The position numbers and the translations under genes are program-made. 64,000 nt of DNA from Breviolum minutum Mf 1.05b.01. Its lineage: Eukaryota; Sar; Dinophyceae; Suessiales; Symbiodiniaceae. A model generated the notes under the pieces. The model made no database searches. It was not told the DNA's origin and saw only the letters and a program-made list of their open reading frames with translations. Below are positions 41,134-51,945 of the stretch, piece by piece (positions within the stretch are counted from its first letter, which is position 1; every line of letters starts with the position of its first letter). The stretch lies in the NCBI GenBank assembly GCA_000507305.1, contig DF239662.1, positions 62,001 to 126,000 on the forward strand. The letters run 5' to 3'.

Positions 41134-41219
41134 CAAGAGCCTCTCCCGGATTTCCGGATCCAACAACAAATCCTTCATTTTTTGGGGGAAGGGTAATTCC
41201 ATGTTTGAACAGTTTCTAG
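41134..41219 (+). CDS. Exon before IE-B
   Basis: Acceptor TTTTCCTTTCAG; KSLSRISGSNNKSFIF then WGKGNSMFEQFL; donor TTTCTAG-GTGGTGG. Confidence 0.5.
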
Positions 41220-41313
41220 GTGGTGGTTTCAAATATTTTATATTTTCACCTCTATTTGGGGAAGATTTCCAATTCGACTAATATTTTTCAAATGGGTCGA
41301 AACCACCAACTAG
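41216..41313. mobile_element. IE-B introner candidate
   Basis: CTAGGTGGTGGTTTCAAAT / GTCGAAACCACCAACTAG. Confidence 0.66.
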
Positions 41314-41439
41314 GTTTACTTGGATGTGGTTTTTGTTGATGGTTGGAATACGATCGTTTTCTTTTGGGATTCGCCTATTTTCAGGTGTGAACTAGGTTTA
41401 GGGCGTGTTTTTTTCGGATGTTTTAGGAATCATAACCTG

Positions 41440-41565
41440 GGATTTGTTTTTTGTTGCTGATGTTTTACGGATTCGATTTGATGGGATGAAAATCACCATG
41501 TTTCACCAGCATTTTGTGCAATATGTTAGAGTTTTTCCAGCGAACCGAACTTCAGCAAATCTAAG
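41440..41565. mobile_element. IE-K element
   Basis: GTTGCTGATGTTTTACGG left; CTTCAGCAAATCTAAG right, serving as acceptor for the next exon. Confidence 0.52.
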
Positions 41566-41653
41566 GTAAGATTAAGAAAACAAAGGTATTCCCAGAAGAA
41601 AACAAAGGTATTCCCACTGATTTCCCTCAAGAAGGCCCTAAGAATGAAACCCA
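41566..41653 (+). CDS. Exon between IE-K and IE-B
   Basis: KIKKTKVFPEENKGIP then TDFPQEGPKNETQ, phase 0 at ACCCAG-GTGGTGG. Hydrophilic. Confidence 0.55.
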
Positions 41654-41758
41654 GGTGGTGGTTTTAAATACTTTTGTTCACCCGGATCCCTGGGGTTTCA
41701 TGATCCGATTTGACTTGCGCATATTTTTCAGGTGGGTTGGTGAAAAACCACCAACTAG
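41651..41758. mobile_element. IE-B introner candidate (41654-41758)
   Basis: CCAG-GTGGTGGTTTTAAAT left; AAAACCACCAACTAG right. Confidence 0.66.
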
Positions 41759-41848
41759 AACGCCTTCATTTTCAGAAAAGTTAATTTTCCAGGGTGTCGC
41801 ATTGTTGATAGATGTACATCATCCATTTATTCCACTGGTTTACCTTAA
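41759..41848 (+). CDS. Exon after IE-B
   Basis: Phase 0: NAFIFRKVNFPGCRIV then DRCTSSIYSTGLP to TAA. Confidence 0.52.
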   Translation, partial: NAFIFRKVNFPGCRIVDRCTSSIYSTGLP

Positions 41849-42479
41849 GAAGGCCCTAAAATGAAACCATTATTTCTCAGAAAGGTACGTTGTGTTTGGG
41901 TGTAGGTTGACCAGCCATGATGGGATCACAGCAGCCGACTTGCCACACATTCGCTCGAGGTTCGTCACTTCCAGACGGAAGACTCACCAAAGGCGCCACC
42001 TTTAGCCATTCATGGCCGGGAGGCTCAGATGATATCCTGAAATCGGATAACTTTCCAATTGAAATCCTGGTTGTTGAATAAAGGGATCCTCATAAAATTT
42101 GGTTGTTTCATAAGGATATTCTTATCATGGTTTATTCATCTTTTTTATGAATTATATTGGGGATACACTCTTACTTTCCTTAGATTGGGGCCCTGGAATT
42201 TCATTGCTCAGATGATGCGAGGTGAAAAATAGACACGAGGCAGTGACCAAAAATACATCACATTAAACCTCGAGTTGGAAGATGACTTGAAAACCCACCC
42301 CTCGAAAAGTTGCAGATAGTTTTTTAAAGATACTCCTCAAAAAACGAAGGAACTTCCCCTGAAAATCAATGATGTTTCTTGGTATTTCCTGATGAAATGT
42401 CGTCCCTTTTTGGGGGTGTAGTGGCAAACTGACTCAGCCAATGGCTAACTAATAGCATAACTTTTGGGGATTACCAATT

Positions 42480-42595
42480 TCAAGTCAAATCAGTTTAAAT
42501 GACCGAAAATAAATGGTGTTTCACTGGGGTTATTTCACCCCTCCTTTTCGGAGTTAGTTCACCCCATATAGAACTGGATCCGGGGCCCACTTTGC
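42480..42595. mobile_element. IE-E relic
   Basis: ATGGTGTTTCACTGGGG core and GGGGCCCACTTTGCATG right end. Confidence 0.45.
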
Positions 42596-43323
42596 ATGTG
42601 AAAGCTCCGATTCGCGAAACCTAGGTCCTGATGCTCAGGTGCAAGTTTCGTTGGATGAACGAAGACTGAAGTTGTTTATTCATGTTCATTGGTATAATTG
42701 AGAAAAAAAGTAGGGTGGTTATATAGCAATCTTTAGTTATTTTTCGATTTTACTTTTATGTTACAATACATCATGTATATAGGTTTGACATCTATATATC
42801 ATTCCATATTATGGGTCAAGTGATTGTAAGGTGGCTTTTAACATCGAAACAACATCGTGTTTAGGGCGAATCCGGGTATACATTCTCCCGATATGGCGCC
42901 TGTTGTTGGAAATTCAAAGTTGGGGAACGGACTGATCAAATTTACCCAGACTTGATGGCAACTGCACAATTCTTATGATCTTCCAAGGGGCGTCTGTTAA
43001 TTATTGCAGCAGTGCCACTGCACATCCTTACAGGAGAAGTTGTGTTTTTTCCTGACTTCCTATCTCACCCACGTATTGCTGGAAGGTACCCCGGATATCT
43101 CCCAACGGTATGTGGGCATCATCCTTTTCCCTCTTGCTCCAAAGATTTTATGTTATTTCCTCATTGCAGCCCCTGATGATTGAAAGATAATCTACATCTT
43201 GACCCAAATCAAGATCAATGAGTTCGAAAAATGGGATTCCAAAAATCAACAAGCGTATTTAGTTGCAAATACGTGCTCAACATTTGTTAATTTGTCGCTG
43301 TTTCTCAAGATGCAAACTCACAG

Positions 43324-43553
43324 GAGATCACTGTGCCTGCCCCAGAAGCTGCTTCGCCTACAGTAGAGGATGTGGGTGGTGGGTTGGATAGGGATTTTGT
43401 TGCCAGATGTTGGATCACTATGGATCACTTGGTTTTTGTTTGAGGAAGTATGTTTTGTGAATACATTTGGAAGGGTAGATTGGTTGCCGCTTGCAACACC
43501 TTGTAGTCAAGATGAAATCTGCCAAGAGGACATCAGTATGACAAAACAGTCAG
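43324..43553 (+). pseudogene. Array exon copy 1, frameshifted
   Basis: VPAPEAASPTVEDVGG matches copies 2-3 with a 9-bp deletion. A net +4 change after ACTTGGTT shifts the frame and meets a stop, then the usual 3' part (VCFVNTFGRVDWLP) continues in another frame. Confidence 0.65.
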
Positions 43554-44204
43554 GTATCTCCACCAAACAAAGATAGACCTTGAGTTGGAGATAGCATCGG
43601 TTTAGGAGCTTTATATCAGATGTGTCGTAAATGTACGCTTGACCTATGCCGTGCCTATACCTATATAATACATATATAGCCGAGCCTCTATACCATGCTA
43701 TACTATACCATACTAGTTGGGAGAACTAGCGGTCAGTGTTTGCAGCAGTGTGGTTGCACATTCTTAGTCGGGTAATCATTGCCGCTTCTGCTGTAAATGA
43801 GGCAATAATTGAAGTTTGGCAGAGATGTTGTTTCTATTCCTGAATTGTTTCTGTGTGCAAATCTGGGCAAGTTGCATGTTCTTCTCTTTGCGGGCATTCT
43901 TTTGCTCCAAAGATATCCAAAGATTATAGTTTTTTAATCTTTACTTATTGAGACTCATTGTATCCCTGATGGTTGAAACAAAAATAAAGTTGAACACATC
44001 ATCCAAACCGCTCAGAAGCATCTACAAGATCTACGTGTTCAAAGACTGGAATTCCAATTATCAAAAAAATATACAAGTAATATTTGACAAATATGTGCTC
44101 AACATGTGTTGATGTTTTTCTCTTTCGGAAACCCCTCTTGTACTCAATTGTTTGCACTTCGTTTCCCCTTCCCAAACCGTCCACCGAAAGACGCAAAGTC
44201 ACAG

Positions 44205-44436
44205 GAAGACACCGTGCCTGCCCCAGAAGCTGCTTCGGCTACTGTAGAGGATGTGAAGGATGTGGGTGGTGGGTTGGTTGGAGATTTTGTTGCGAGATGT
44301 TGGATCACTATGGATGACTTGGTTGCGGAGGAAGTATGTTTTGTGAATACATTTGGAAGGGTAAATTGGTTGCCACTGGCACCTTGTAGTCAAGATGAAA
44401 TCTGTCAAGAGGACATCAGTATGACAAGACAGTCAG
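44205..44436 (+). CDS. Array exon copy 2, intact
   Basis: Acceptor AAGTCACAG. EDTVPAPEAASATVED, VKDVGGGLVGDFVARC, WITMDDLVAEEVCFVN, TFGRVNWLPLAPCSQD. Acidic N-terminal part and a Cys-bearing C-terminal part. The donor differs from the others by an inserted GAAT. Confidence 0.65.
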
Positions 44437-45071
44437 GAATGTATCTCCACCAAACAAAGATAGACCTTGAGTTGGAGATAGCATCGGTTTAGGAGTTTTA
44501 TATCAGATGTGTCGTAGATGTACGCTTGACCTATTCCGTGCCTATACCTATAATACATACATAGGCGAGCCTCTAGACCATGCTATATTATACCATACTA
44601 TTTGGGAGAACTAGCGGTCAATGATTGCAGCAGTGTAATTGCACATTCTTAGTCGGGTAATCATTGCCGCTTCTGCTGTAAATGAGGCAATAATTGAAGT
44701 TTAGCAGAGAAGTTGTTTTTATTCCTGAATTGTTTCTGTCTGTAAATCTGGGAAATTGCATGTTCTTGTTGTATCTTGCTCTAAAAATCATAGTTCTTTT
44801 TAACCTTAACTTATTGAGACTCATTTTATCCCTGATGGTTGAAACAAAACAAAAGTTGAACACATCATCCAAACCGCTCAGAAGCATCTACAAGATCTAC
44901 GTGTTCAAAGACTGGAATTCCAATTATCAAAAAAAGTATACAAGTAATATTTGACAAATATGTGCTCAACATTTGTTGATGTTTTTCTCTTTCGGAAACC
45001 CCTCTTGTACTCAATTGTTTGCACTTCGTTTCCCCTTCCCAAACCGTCTACCGAAAGACGCAAAGTCACAG

Positions 45072-45303
45072 GAAGACACCGTGCCTGCCCCAGAAGCTGC
45101 TTCGGCTACTGTAGAGGATGTGAAGGATGTGGGTGGTGGGTTGGTTGGAGATTTTGTTGCGAGATGTTGGATCACTATGGATGACTTGGTTGCGGAGGAA
45201 GTATGTTTTGTGAATACATTTGGAAGGGTAGATTGGTTGCCACTGGCACCTTGTGGTCAAGATGAAATCTGCCAAGAGGACTTCAGTATGACAAGAAAGC
45301 CAG
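45072..45303 (+). CDS. Array exon copy 3, intact
   Basis: Same 232 bp length as copy 2 with few changes (GRVDWLPLAPCGQDEI). Donor AGCCAG-GTATCTCG. The near-identity to copy 2 suggests a recent duplication or conversion. Confidence 0.67.
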
Positions 45304-45947
45304 GTATCTCGACCAAACAAAGATAGACCTTGAGTTGGAGATAGCATCGGTTTAGGAGCTTTATATCAGATGTGTCGTAAATGTACGCTTGACCCATGCC
45401 GTGCCTATACCTATATAATACATATATAGCCGAGCCTCTATACCATGCTATACTATACCATACTAGTTGGGAGAACTAGCGGTCAATGATTGCAGCAGTG
45501 TAATTGCACATTCTTGGTCGGGTAATCATTGCAGCTTCTACTGTAAATCAGGCAATAATTGAAGTTTGGCAGAGATGTTGTTTTTATTCCTGAATTGTTT
45601 CTGTGTGTAAATCTGGGAAAGTTGCATGTTCTTCTCTTTGCGGGCATTCTTTTGCTCCAAAGACTATAGCTCTTTTTCAACCTTAACTCATTGAGACTTA
45701 TTGTATCCCTGATGGTTGAAACAAAAATAAAGTTGAACACATCATCCAAACCGCTCAGAAGCATCTACAAGATCTACGTGTTCAAAGACTGGAATTCTAA
45801 TTATCAAAAAAATATACAAGTAATATTTGACAAATATGTGCTCAACAATTGTTGATGTTTTTCTCTTTCGGAAACCCCTCTTGTACTCAATTTTCCTCAC
45901 TTCGTTTCCCCTTCCCAAACCGACCACCGAAAGACGCAAAGACATAG

Positions 45948-46188
45948 GAAGACACCGTGCCTGCCCCAGAAGCTGCTTCGGCTACTGTAGAGGATGTGAA
46001 GGATGTGGGTGGTGGGTTGGTTGGAGACTATGTTGCCAGATGTTGGATCACTATGGATCACTTGGTTACGAAGGAAAAGTATGTTTTGTGAATACATTTG
46101 GAAGGGTAGATTAGTTGTCACTTGCAACACTACTGTATGCTCATAGTCAGGATGAAATCTGCCAAGAGGACTTCAGCATGACAAGACA
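45948..46188 (+). pseudogene. Array exon copy 4, broken
   Basis: Begins like copies 2-3. An extra 2 bases after CTTGGTTACG shift the frame to a stop, and the WLP codon region has TAG. Confidence 0.6.
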
Positions 46189-46803
46189 GTCAGGTATCAA
46201 CGCCAAACAAAGACCTTGAACTGGAGATAGCCTTTTTTCAGGTTGTTTTGTACGTATAAATATACGTATATATGTTCATACATATATATTTATATGCTTG
46301 TGATAGACGCAGGCATCAAAGTTTAGACGTGACACTAGGCACTCTTACATGCCTTTGTAAGCCTTTATACGTGTGGCCTATATATACGAAGCCTCTCTAT
46401 ACCCTGCCAGACTTTATCACATTTTTTGGGAGAACCATTGTGAATTATTGCCGCGCCGCTATTTAATGCTTAGGAACCGTTTCAAATTACATCAAATTAT
46501 ACTGCACATTAGACATGTCAAAAGGTATAGTTTACAGTTGAGGTTTGACAGATTTGACAGATTGACAGAAGAGCTGTTTTTTCGTTCCGATTAGCTTCTG
46601 TTTTTAAATCTGTGAGATTTGCATGTGGTTCTGTTTGCAGTCATTCTCTTGCTCTAAAGACTGTACTTGTTTCTTTTGTTTTACCTTACTGATTGCATTC
46701 CTGATGATTTATCACAACATCTAAATTTTGAACGAATCATCCAACCGTGTTCAGAAGCTTGCAGATGCAACAGGCAAATCACGAGATCAACATATTTCCA
46801 ATA

Positions 46804-46880
46804 CAATCCCTACCTGGGGATATGATCCAATTTGATCCAATTTGACTAATATGTTTAAATGGGTTAAGACCACCAACTAG
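46804..46880. mobile_element. IE-B, left-truncated
   Basis: Core GATCCAATTTGACTAAT and right end GACCACCAACTAG. Confidence 0.5.
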
Positions 46881-46940
46881 TTGTTTGTTGATTTTCTTGA
46901 GCTGCCTCAACACCCCCCCGGCCTTTCGCCCTGAAAACAG

Positions 46941-47021
46941 GATGTTGCACCAGAGAAGCCCAAGTCATTGGCATCCTTGGTGCGGTGGCTCAAGAACGCC
47001 CTGATGTCAAGTATTTTGGAG
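46941..47021 (+). CDS. Exon, 27 codons
   Basis: Acceptor CTGAAAACAG, donor TTGGAG-GTTGGT, phase 0. DVAPEKPKSLASLVRW then LKNALMSSILE, an amphipathic helix. Confidence 0.65.
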
Positions 47022-47209
47022 GTTGGTGAAATTGTAAATTCACCCATATGAATGGTTCAACTAAATGAGAATTATATATACATCTTGGGTGTATCCTAAT
47101 CCCGGGATATCAGTGAACTAAGCACGTGTTACAGTAGGTGATTTTTGTGTAGAATGTCCCAACAATTAATGTTCAAATTCATACGAATCCGATAGATTCA
47201 AGCGAGTTA

Positions 47210-47490
47210 TGGGGCCATCATAAATGACCCAAAACACATGGGTTTCACTGGGGTTAATTTCACCCATGAATTTCACCCCACATATAATAGCCTGGAACCC
47301 AAATGACCCTTGTTTTGATTGGAAAAGGCCTTGATTTGGAGGGTTGACCTTCAAAAATAGAGGTCATTTGGGTTCTAGGAGGGGTTATAAACTTAACCCC
47401 ATTTATCACACCCCAGTGAAACCCCATATGTATTTTCGGACATTTTATACGGACAGCATATATAAGTTGTTTCACTCCAAGGGGGCCCCT
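47210..47490. mobile_element. IE-E relics with nested palindrome
   Basis: Left and right IE-E cores surround AACCCAAATGACC...GGTCATTTGGGTT (47296-47377), a separate TIR element with a relative at 31118-31190. Confidence 0.5.
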
Positions 47491-47534
47491 TCGAGGCTAT
47501 GCTGAATACCGGGACCAGCTGAAGTTTTGACCAT

Positions 47535-47690
47535 TTTGAGCCATGGAAAAAACCCTGGTGGGTTGGGTTATATGGGGGATTATACCCAAGTAAATGGGGA
47601 TAATTTCATAAACCACTGTAAGGATCCCTATTAAACAACCCGTATTCATGGAAAGCATCCGAGGGGCCCTTTTTTCCGTGGCTCATTTGA
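47535..47690. mobile_element. IE-F element, acceptor mutated
   Basis: TTTTGAGCCATGGAAAAA left, CCGTGGCTCATTTGA right; the core end reads AACAACCCG instead of AACAACCAG. Confidence 0.58.
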
Positions 47691-47697
47691 CTCTGAG

Positions 47698-47757
47698 TGC
47701 TGCGCATCACCGTATTCAACTCCTTTTCGGAAAATGTCAGGTCGTTGTAAAATGCAG
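47698..47757 (+). CDS. Exon, 20 codons
   Basis: Donor AAAATGCAG-GTAAAG, phase 0. CCASPYSTPFRKMSG then RCKMQ. The 5' edge is uncertain (CTCTGAG, or further upstream into IE-F sequence). Confidence 0.5.
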
Positions 47758-47846
47758 GTAAAGTCAACACCCTTTAAAACTCTAGGTGTCTACGCATATA
47801 GCTGGTCAACATCAACCAAACCGCAGAGGCTGAAAAACCCTTTCAG

Positions 47847-47933
47847 GTGGTCGGTTTCAATCCAGGTTCTACTACAGTAACTCTAAAAGGCCGGAAGAAT
47901 GGTGTTGAATTGAAGTCGTATTTGCCCGTGCCA
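47847..47933 (+). CDS. Exon, 29 codons
   Basis: Acceptor ACCCTTTCAG, donor GTGCCA-GTACAT, phase 0 both sides, matching the exon before. VVGFNPGSTTVTLKGR then KNGVELKSYLPVP, reminiscent of an Ig-like beta fold (inference). The intron before it is ordinary (89 bp). Confidence 0.64.
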
Positions 47934-48017
47934 GTACATATTTGTGCATAAATATAGTTTTAGACGCACATAAATAGTTGATCAATTGAATGAATTGAAT
48001 GTATAAATAGATACTGG

Positions 48018-48101
48018 TAGATAGATAGACAGACAGATAGATAGATAGATAGATAGACAGACAGATAGATAGACAGACAGACAGATAGATAGATAGATGA
48101 A
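48018..48101. repeat. GATA/GACA microsatellite
   Basis: Interrupted run of GATA and GACA units. Confidence 0.9.
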
Positions 48102-48195
48102 TAAACAATGAAAGATATTGATATTCATATCATTTTTCATTATATACATCAATATTGATGTGGCGTATCTTCAATCGGTGCATGTCATAATTCAG

Positions 48196-48243
48196 GCGGT
48201 CACTGCAACCCAGGCAGAACCGAGGGGAGTGGAGGTTTCTAAG
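48196..48243 (+). CDS. Exon, 16 codons
   Basis: Acceptor CATAATTCAG, AVTATQAEPRGVEVSK in phase 0, ends TCTAAG at the IE-J left end (possible AAG-GC donor). Confidence 0.48.
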
Positions 48244-48392
48244 GCCAGTCCACCTACCCAAATGTAAGGTACCCATGAGAAATAATGCCTTAATAAGACC
48301 TTATTAAGGGAACAACTATGGTTAACAAGTTAACAACCCTTTATTGAGGCCTTATTTTTCATGGGTGTACCTTGCATGGGGGTTGACTGGCC
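48243..48392. mobile_element. IE-J element
   Basis: GGCCAGTCCACC mirrors GGTTGACTGGCC; inner TAATAAGACCTTATTAAGG. Confidence 0.58.
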
Positions 48393-48410
48393 AATATTTT
48401 TAGTTTCCCA

Positions 48411-48515
48411 TACCCTCCCCTGAAAACTAACACTTCGCCCCTGGATGGTTGGACGATGAATTTTCGTTTTGGGATGGCCTATTTCAGGTGCGAACTGTTA
48501 GTTTCAGGGAGTGTA
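48411..48515. mobile_element. IE-C element
   Basis: TACCCTCCCCTGAAAACTAAC-type left; CTGTTAGTTTCAGGGAG right. Confidence 0.6.
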
Positions 48516-48649
48516 GATGATGATATTTACACACCCTTTTTGATGTGAGAATATAGTTTTGTTTCCCAGCACTTTTGATTTTGACAGCGAAGTATTCAGG
48601 ACTTTTGATGTTTACTTAGAATTATTTATTGCTTTTGATGTTCACAAAG

Positions 48650-48803
48650 GTGAAACACCAGAAATCAGAAAGATACACATCGGAATTAAAACGTAAGGTG
48701 TGTTGTTCTGCCAAAGTGGGCTTATCAAACCTCACACGTTTGATGTTTCACTCCCGTTTTGCGTACGAAGGTGTCCTTAGTTTTTTTGCCCACTCACTAC
48801 AAG
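48650..48803 (+). CDS. Exon before IE-E
   Basis: Acceptor TTCACAAAG. VKHQKSERYTSELKRK, VCCSAKVGLSNLTRLM, FHSRFAYEGVLSF; donor CACTACAAG-GTGGGG from IE-E. Basic, with paired cysteines. Confidence 0.55.
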
Positions 48804-49105
48804 GTGGGGCCCCTACAAGTCACAAATGGGGTGAAATAACTTTTATAAGCGGGGGTTATCACCCCATACATGGCCAAAAATGGCACCCATAAATGGCCGA
48901 AAATACGGGTTTCACTGGGGGGTTATAAATGGGGTTAAGTTTATANAATACGGGTTTCACTGGGGGGTTATAAATGGGGTTAAGTTTATAACCTCTTTTT
49001 TGTAGGGTGAAATATCCCTGGTGAAACCCATGTATTTTCGGCCATTTATAGGGCCCTCTTTAAGCCCTCATTTATAACGATTGGTTAGAAGGCCCACCTT
49101 CTAGG
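48798..49105. mobile_element. IE-E introner candidate (48804-49104)
   Basis: CTACAAG-GTGGGGCCCC left; GGCCCACCTTCTAG right. Contains a 44-bp exact repeat around the N at 48946, perhaps an assembly join. Confidence 0.6.
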
Positions 49106-49616
49106 ATGTTCCCCAAAATCTTAAGCTCAAAACTTGGTGGCCCCACACCCACCCGATTTGCAGCAAATAACTTGAAACCTTAGTGAAAATGAACCGATTT
49201 TTCATGACTCCAAGTGATACAACAGCTATGTTTTTCCCCAGTGACTTAAACAAAACTCATGGGTGATGGAACAAATCCTTCCATGGTGAGACAAAGATGA
49301 AGATTTGGAGATTCGTCAGAGTTGGAACACCTGAGACTTGGATAATTTGTTTTCTCTAGGCTGATTTTTTTTTACGGAAAAAAAATTCTCCCATGGGATG
49401 GAAAAATCATAATTTTTCACTACAATAGTAATTTGGGAAGTCCACCATACGAAAAATGGGAAGATATTTGGATGGAATTTTGAACCCTGTGTTTTTTTTT
49501 TCCATCCGCATCGTGGAGTCGAGTCGCAAATTTTCCCCCCAAAAAATGGGGATGTTTTAGAAGATCATCGAAGTGTTTGTTCCTTTCTTCAAGTTGTTGG
49601 TGCGTCTCTTTTTCAG

Positions 49617-49800
49617 GGTGCGAGTTGCTAATTCTTGACGGTTTCCGGTACCCGTACCTGCCACCTTTTTCATGTGTAGGCCAAGGCAAAATCCAAGGCG
49701 TCTTCAAAGGTGCAACAAAAGTTGGGGGTGAAGTTGGGGTGAGAAGTGGAGTTTCAAAAGAGCTGGGGACATGTCCAAGTTTTCAACTGAGCAATGAAAA
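49617..49800 (+). CDS. Exon before IE-F
   Basis: Acceptor TCTTTTTCAG. CELLILDGFRYPYLPP, FSCVGQGKIQGVFKGA, TKVGGEVGVRSGVSKE. Last codons (QLSNEKN) are IE-F TIR. Confidence 0.52.
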
Positions 49801-49936
49801 AAACCCTGGTTGTTTAGGGCAAAAAGGGGATTATACTACCCAGTTATATAGGGATTATAATAAACCATTTTAAGGATCCCTATTAACCAACCAGTATAAT
49901 GGAAAGAAGTAAGTTTTTTTTTTTCGTGGCTCAACT
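49786..49936. mobile_element. IE-F element
   Basis: AACTGAGCAATGAAAAA left; TTTCGTGGCTCAACT right; core CCTG-GTTGTTTAGGG / CCAACCAG-TATAATGG. Confidence 0.62.
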
Positions 49937-50134
49937 AGATATGATATTGTACTACTTTTTTTTGAACACACAAAATTTTTCATGTCACCGACAAGTAACC
50001 TAATTCACGTATCAATATCTAGGGGTTTCCGTGGTATAGGAACAGATTGGAATTTAGGAGTGGGTACAAGTCCCCTATGTAGGTCACAAAGCAACCAACT
50101 ATCGATCCTGTAACTATCTTCCTTTGCACCTCTT

Positions 50135-50245
50135 TACTCCCTGGAAGCTTAACAGCTAGTTCGCCCCTGAAAACAGGCCATGTTAAATGGAATGGATCGT
50201 CTTCCGGTCCCATCATTTTCCACAAGCAAAAATGTCAAACTTTGG
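50135..50245. mobile_element. IE-C type element, diverged
   Basis: CTCCCTGGAAGCTTAACAGC left; ATGTCAAACTTTGGGG right. Confidence 0.42.
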
Positions 50246-50301
50246 GGAAAAGGGACCCCTGCAAAAGGAGATTCTTATTGGAAACCATCATTTCTGGGAT
50301 C

Positions 50302-50417
50302 TACTGTTGATTAAGAAATATCCAGCACCAGTTGATGGGTAGATTGTCCCATGATTTACAAGGTTTTAAGATACATCCCAGGTGGCTTTCACGCCGGATT
50401 TCTGAACCATCAACAGT
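50302..50417. mobile_element. IE-A element
   Basis: TACTGTTGATTAAG left; GAACCATCAACAGTG right. Confidence 0.58.
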
Positions 50418-50519
50418 GTTTTTTGTTTTTCCACCATCAACGATCTGTCCATAACTTTCACGCCGAAACGATGGTGGTCACTTTTCTCCCACCATTGAAA
50501 ATATGGGCTTAGTAAGGCC

Positions 50520-50970
50520 TTGTTTGTTGTTTGTTATTTGCTGTTTGTTGTTCGTTGTTTGTCCTTGGTTGTTTGTTGTGTGTTGTTTGTATGTGTTGTG
50601 TGTTGTTTGTTGTTTGCTGTTTGTTGTTTGTTGTGTGTTGTGTGTTGTCTGTATGTGTTGTGTGTTGTTTGTTGTTTGCTGTCTGCTGTTTGTTGTTTGT
50701 TGTTTGTTGTGTGTGTTGTTTGTATGTGTTGCGCGTTGTGTGTTGTGTGTTGTTTGTTGTTTGCTGTTTGCTGTTTGTTGTTTGTTTGTGTGTTGTCGGT
50801 ATGTGTTGTGTGTTGTTTGTTGTTTGTTGTGTGTCGTTTGTTGTTTCGTTCGTTCTTCGTCATTCTTTGTCGTTTGTCGTTTGTTGTTTGTTTGTTTGTT
50901 TGTTTGTTTGTTTGTTTGTTTGTTTGTTTGGGTGCTGGCTGTTGCGGTTTGTCTTTTGTTAGTTTGGTGG

Positions 50971-51026
<56 letters not shown>

Positions 51027-51055
51027 GCGGTTATCTGTTTTGTTGCTGCTGCTGT
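50520..51055. repeat. TTG/TTTG satellite, about 540 bp
   Basis: Irregular TGTTGTTTGTTGTTTGCTG units, then pure TTTG (50887-50930) and TTG (50970-51026) runs. Open frames on both strands here are low-complexity artefacts. Confidence 0.95.
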
Positions 51056-51129
51056 TCTGAAGATGCATGATTCTCAGGCAACTACTTTTGGTTCGAGATG
51101 TTTCAACAAATGATATGTGATATTCAGAT

Positions 51130-51945
51130 TTGTTTCTGACTTCAGGGGCTTTTTTATACAGTTATCCCATGCTAGAAGTGCTTTCCGCAGTGACTGGTGA
51201 ATCATTTGCGGTTTTTGAAGAAGTGGACTTTGCGGAAGGTTCGGTGAAGGCCTTAAAGCAGCGCTTGGCACAGAAGATTGGCGTCCCACGCTTCCGACTA
51301 CAGCTCCTTCAAGACAACTGCTTGCTGGATGATAACCAAGTCTTGATAGAGAATCAGACTTGGACCCTTCAAGTTGTACAGCTTGTGATCCTGGAGCGTC
51401 AGCTGCCTGATAGGGAGCAGGATCAGGGCATCATTGTGGCATGTGAGGAAAATGATGATAAGCTTCTTGAGCAGCACTTGAACCAGCCACTAAATCCCAA
51501 TTTTGAAGATGCAAATGCAAGGACGCCCTTGTGTGTGGCATCCCTCAGTGGCAGTCTCACATGCGTCTCTTTACTAATAGAAGCGGGTGCCAACAAAGAC
51601 CAAGGCAGCACAGATGATGGAGCAACACCTCTTATCATGGCAGCTCAGGAGGGGCACCTTGAAGTTGTCCGATTTCTGGTGGAGTCCGGTGCCAACAAAG
51701 ACCAAGGGCGGACAGATGATGGAGCAACGCCTCTTATCATGGCAGCTGAGACTGGGCATCTTGAAGTTGTCCGATTTCTGGTGGAGTCGGGTGCCAACAA
51801 AGACCAAGCCACCACAGATGATGGATCGACACCTCTTTGCATTGCAGCGCAAGAGGGGCACCTTGAAATTGTCCGATTTCTGGTGGAATCGGGTGCCAAC
51901 AAAGACCAAGTCCAGACAGATGATGGAACAANCCTCTTTTCATAG
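51130..51945 (+). CDS. Ubiquitin-like/ankyrin repeat protein, 3' truncated
   Basis: The first ATG is at 51169, after a possible acceptor CTGACTTCAG, and reads MLEVLSAVTGESFAVF. Residues about 1-75 resemble a ubiquitin-like fold (KALKQRLAQKIGV, RLQLLQDNCLLDDNQVL). Then come ankyrin repeats of about 34 residues, four of them nearly identical, each ending GANKDQ followed by TDDG(A/S)TPL and GHLE(V/I)VRFLVES. Ankyrin repeats bind proteins; this Ubl-ANK pairing is common in dinoflagellates. At 51932 there is an N and the frame is lost. Homology continues with frameshifts to about 52090, so the copy is either decayed or misassembled. No in-frame stop closes the intact part. Confidence 0.85.
   Translation: MFLTSGAFLYSYPMLEVLSAVTGESFAVFEEVDFAEGSVKALKQRLAQKIGVPRFRLQLLQDNCLLDDNQVLIENQTWTLQVVQLVILERQLPDREQDQGIIVACEENDDKLLEQHLNQPLNPNFEDANARTPLCVASLSGSLTCVSLLIEAGANKDQGSTDDGATPLIMAAQEGHLEVVRFLVESGANKDQGRTDDGATPLIMAAETGHLEVVRFLVESGANKDQATTDDGSTPLCIAAQEGHLEIVRFLVESGANKDQVQTDDGTXLFS

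Larger units (their letters stand above)
42990..46800. repeat. Tandem array of about 870-bp exon-intron units
   Basis: Four exon copies spaced about 880, 866 and 876 bp apart, with matching introns (TTATATCAGATGTGTCG, CAGCAGTGTAATTGCAC, GTTGAACACATCATCC). Flanks at both ends hold diverged partial copies. Confidence 0.85.

Noticed and set aside
43324..46188. CRISPR-like array
   Set aside because: The repeats are long exon-intron units, not short repeats with spacers.
50478..51113. Open frames of 109-197 codons on both strands
   Set aside because: They are translations of the TTG/TTTG satellite (Cys/Leu/Val or Asn/Gln/Thr runs) and exist in several frames at once.
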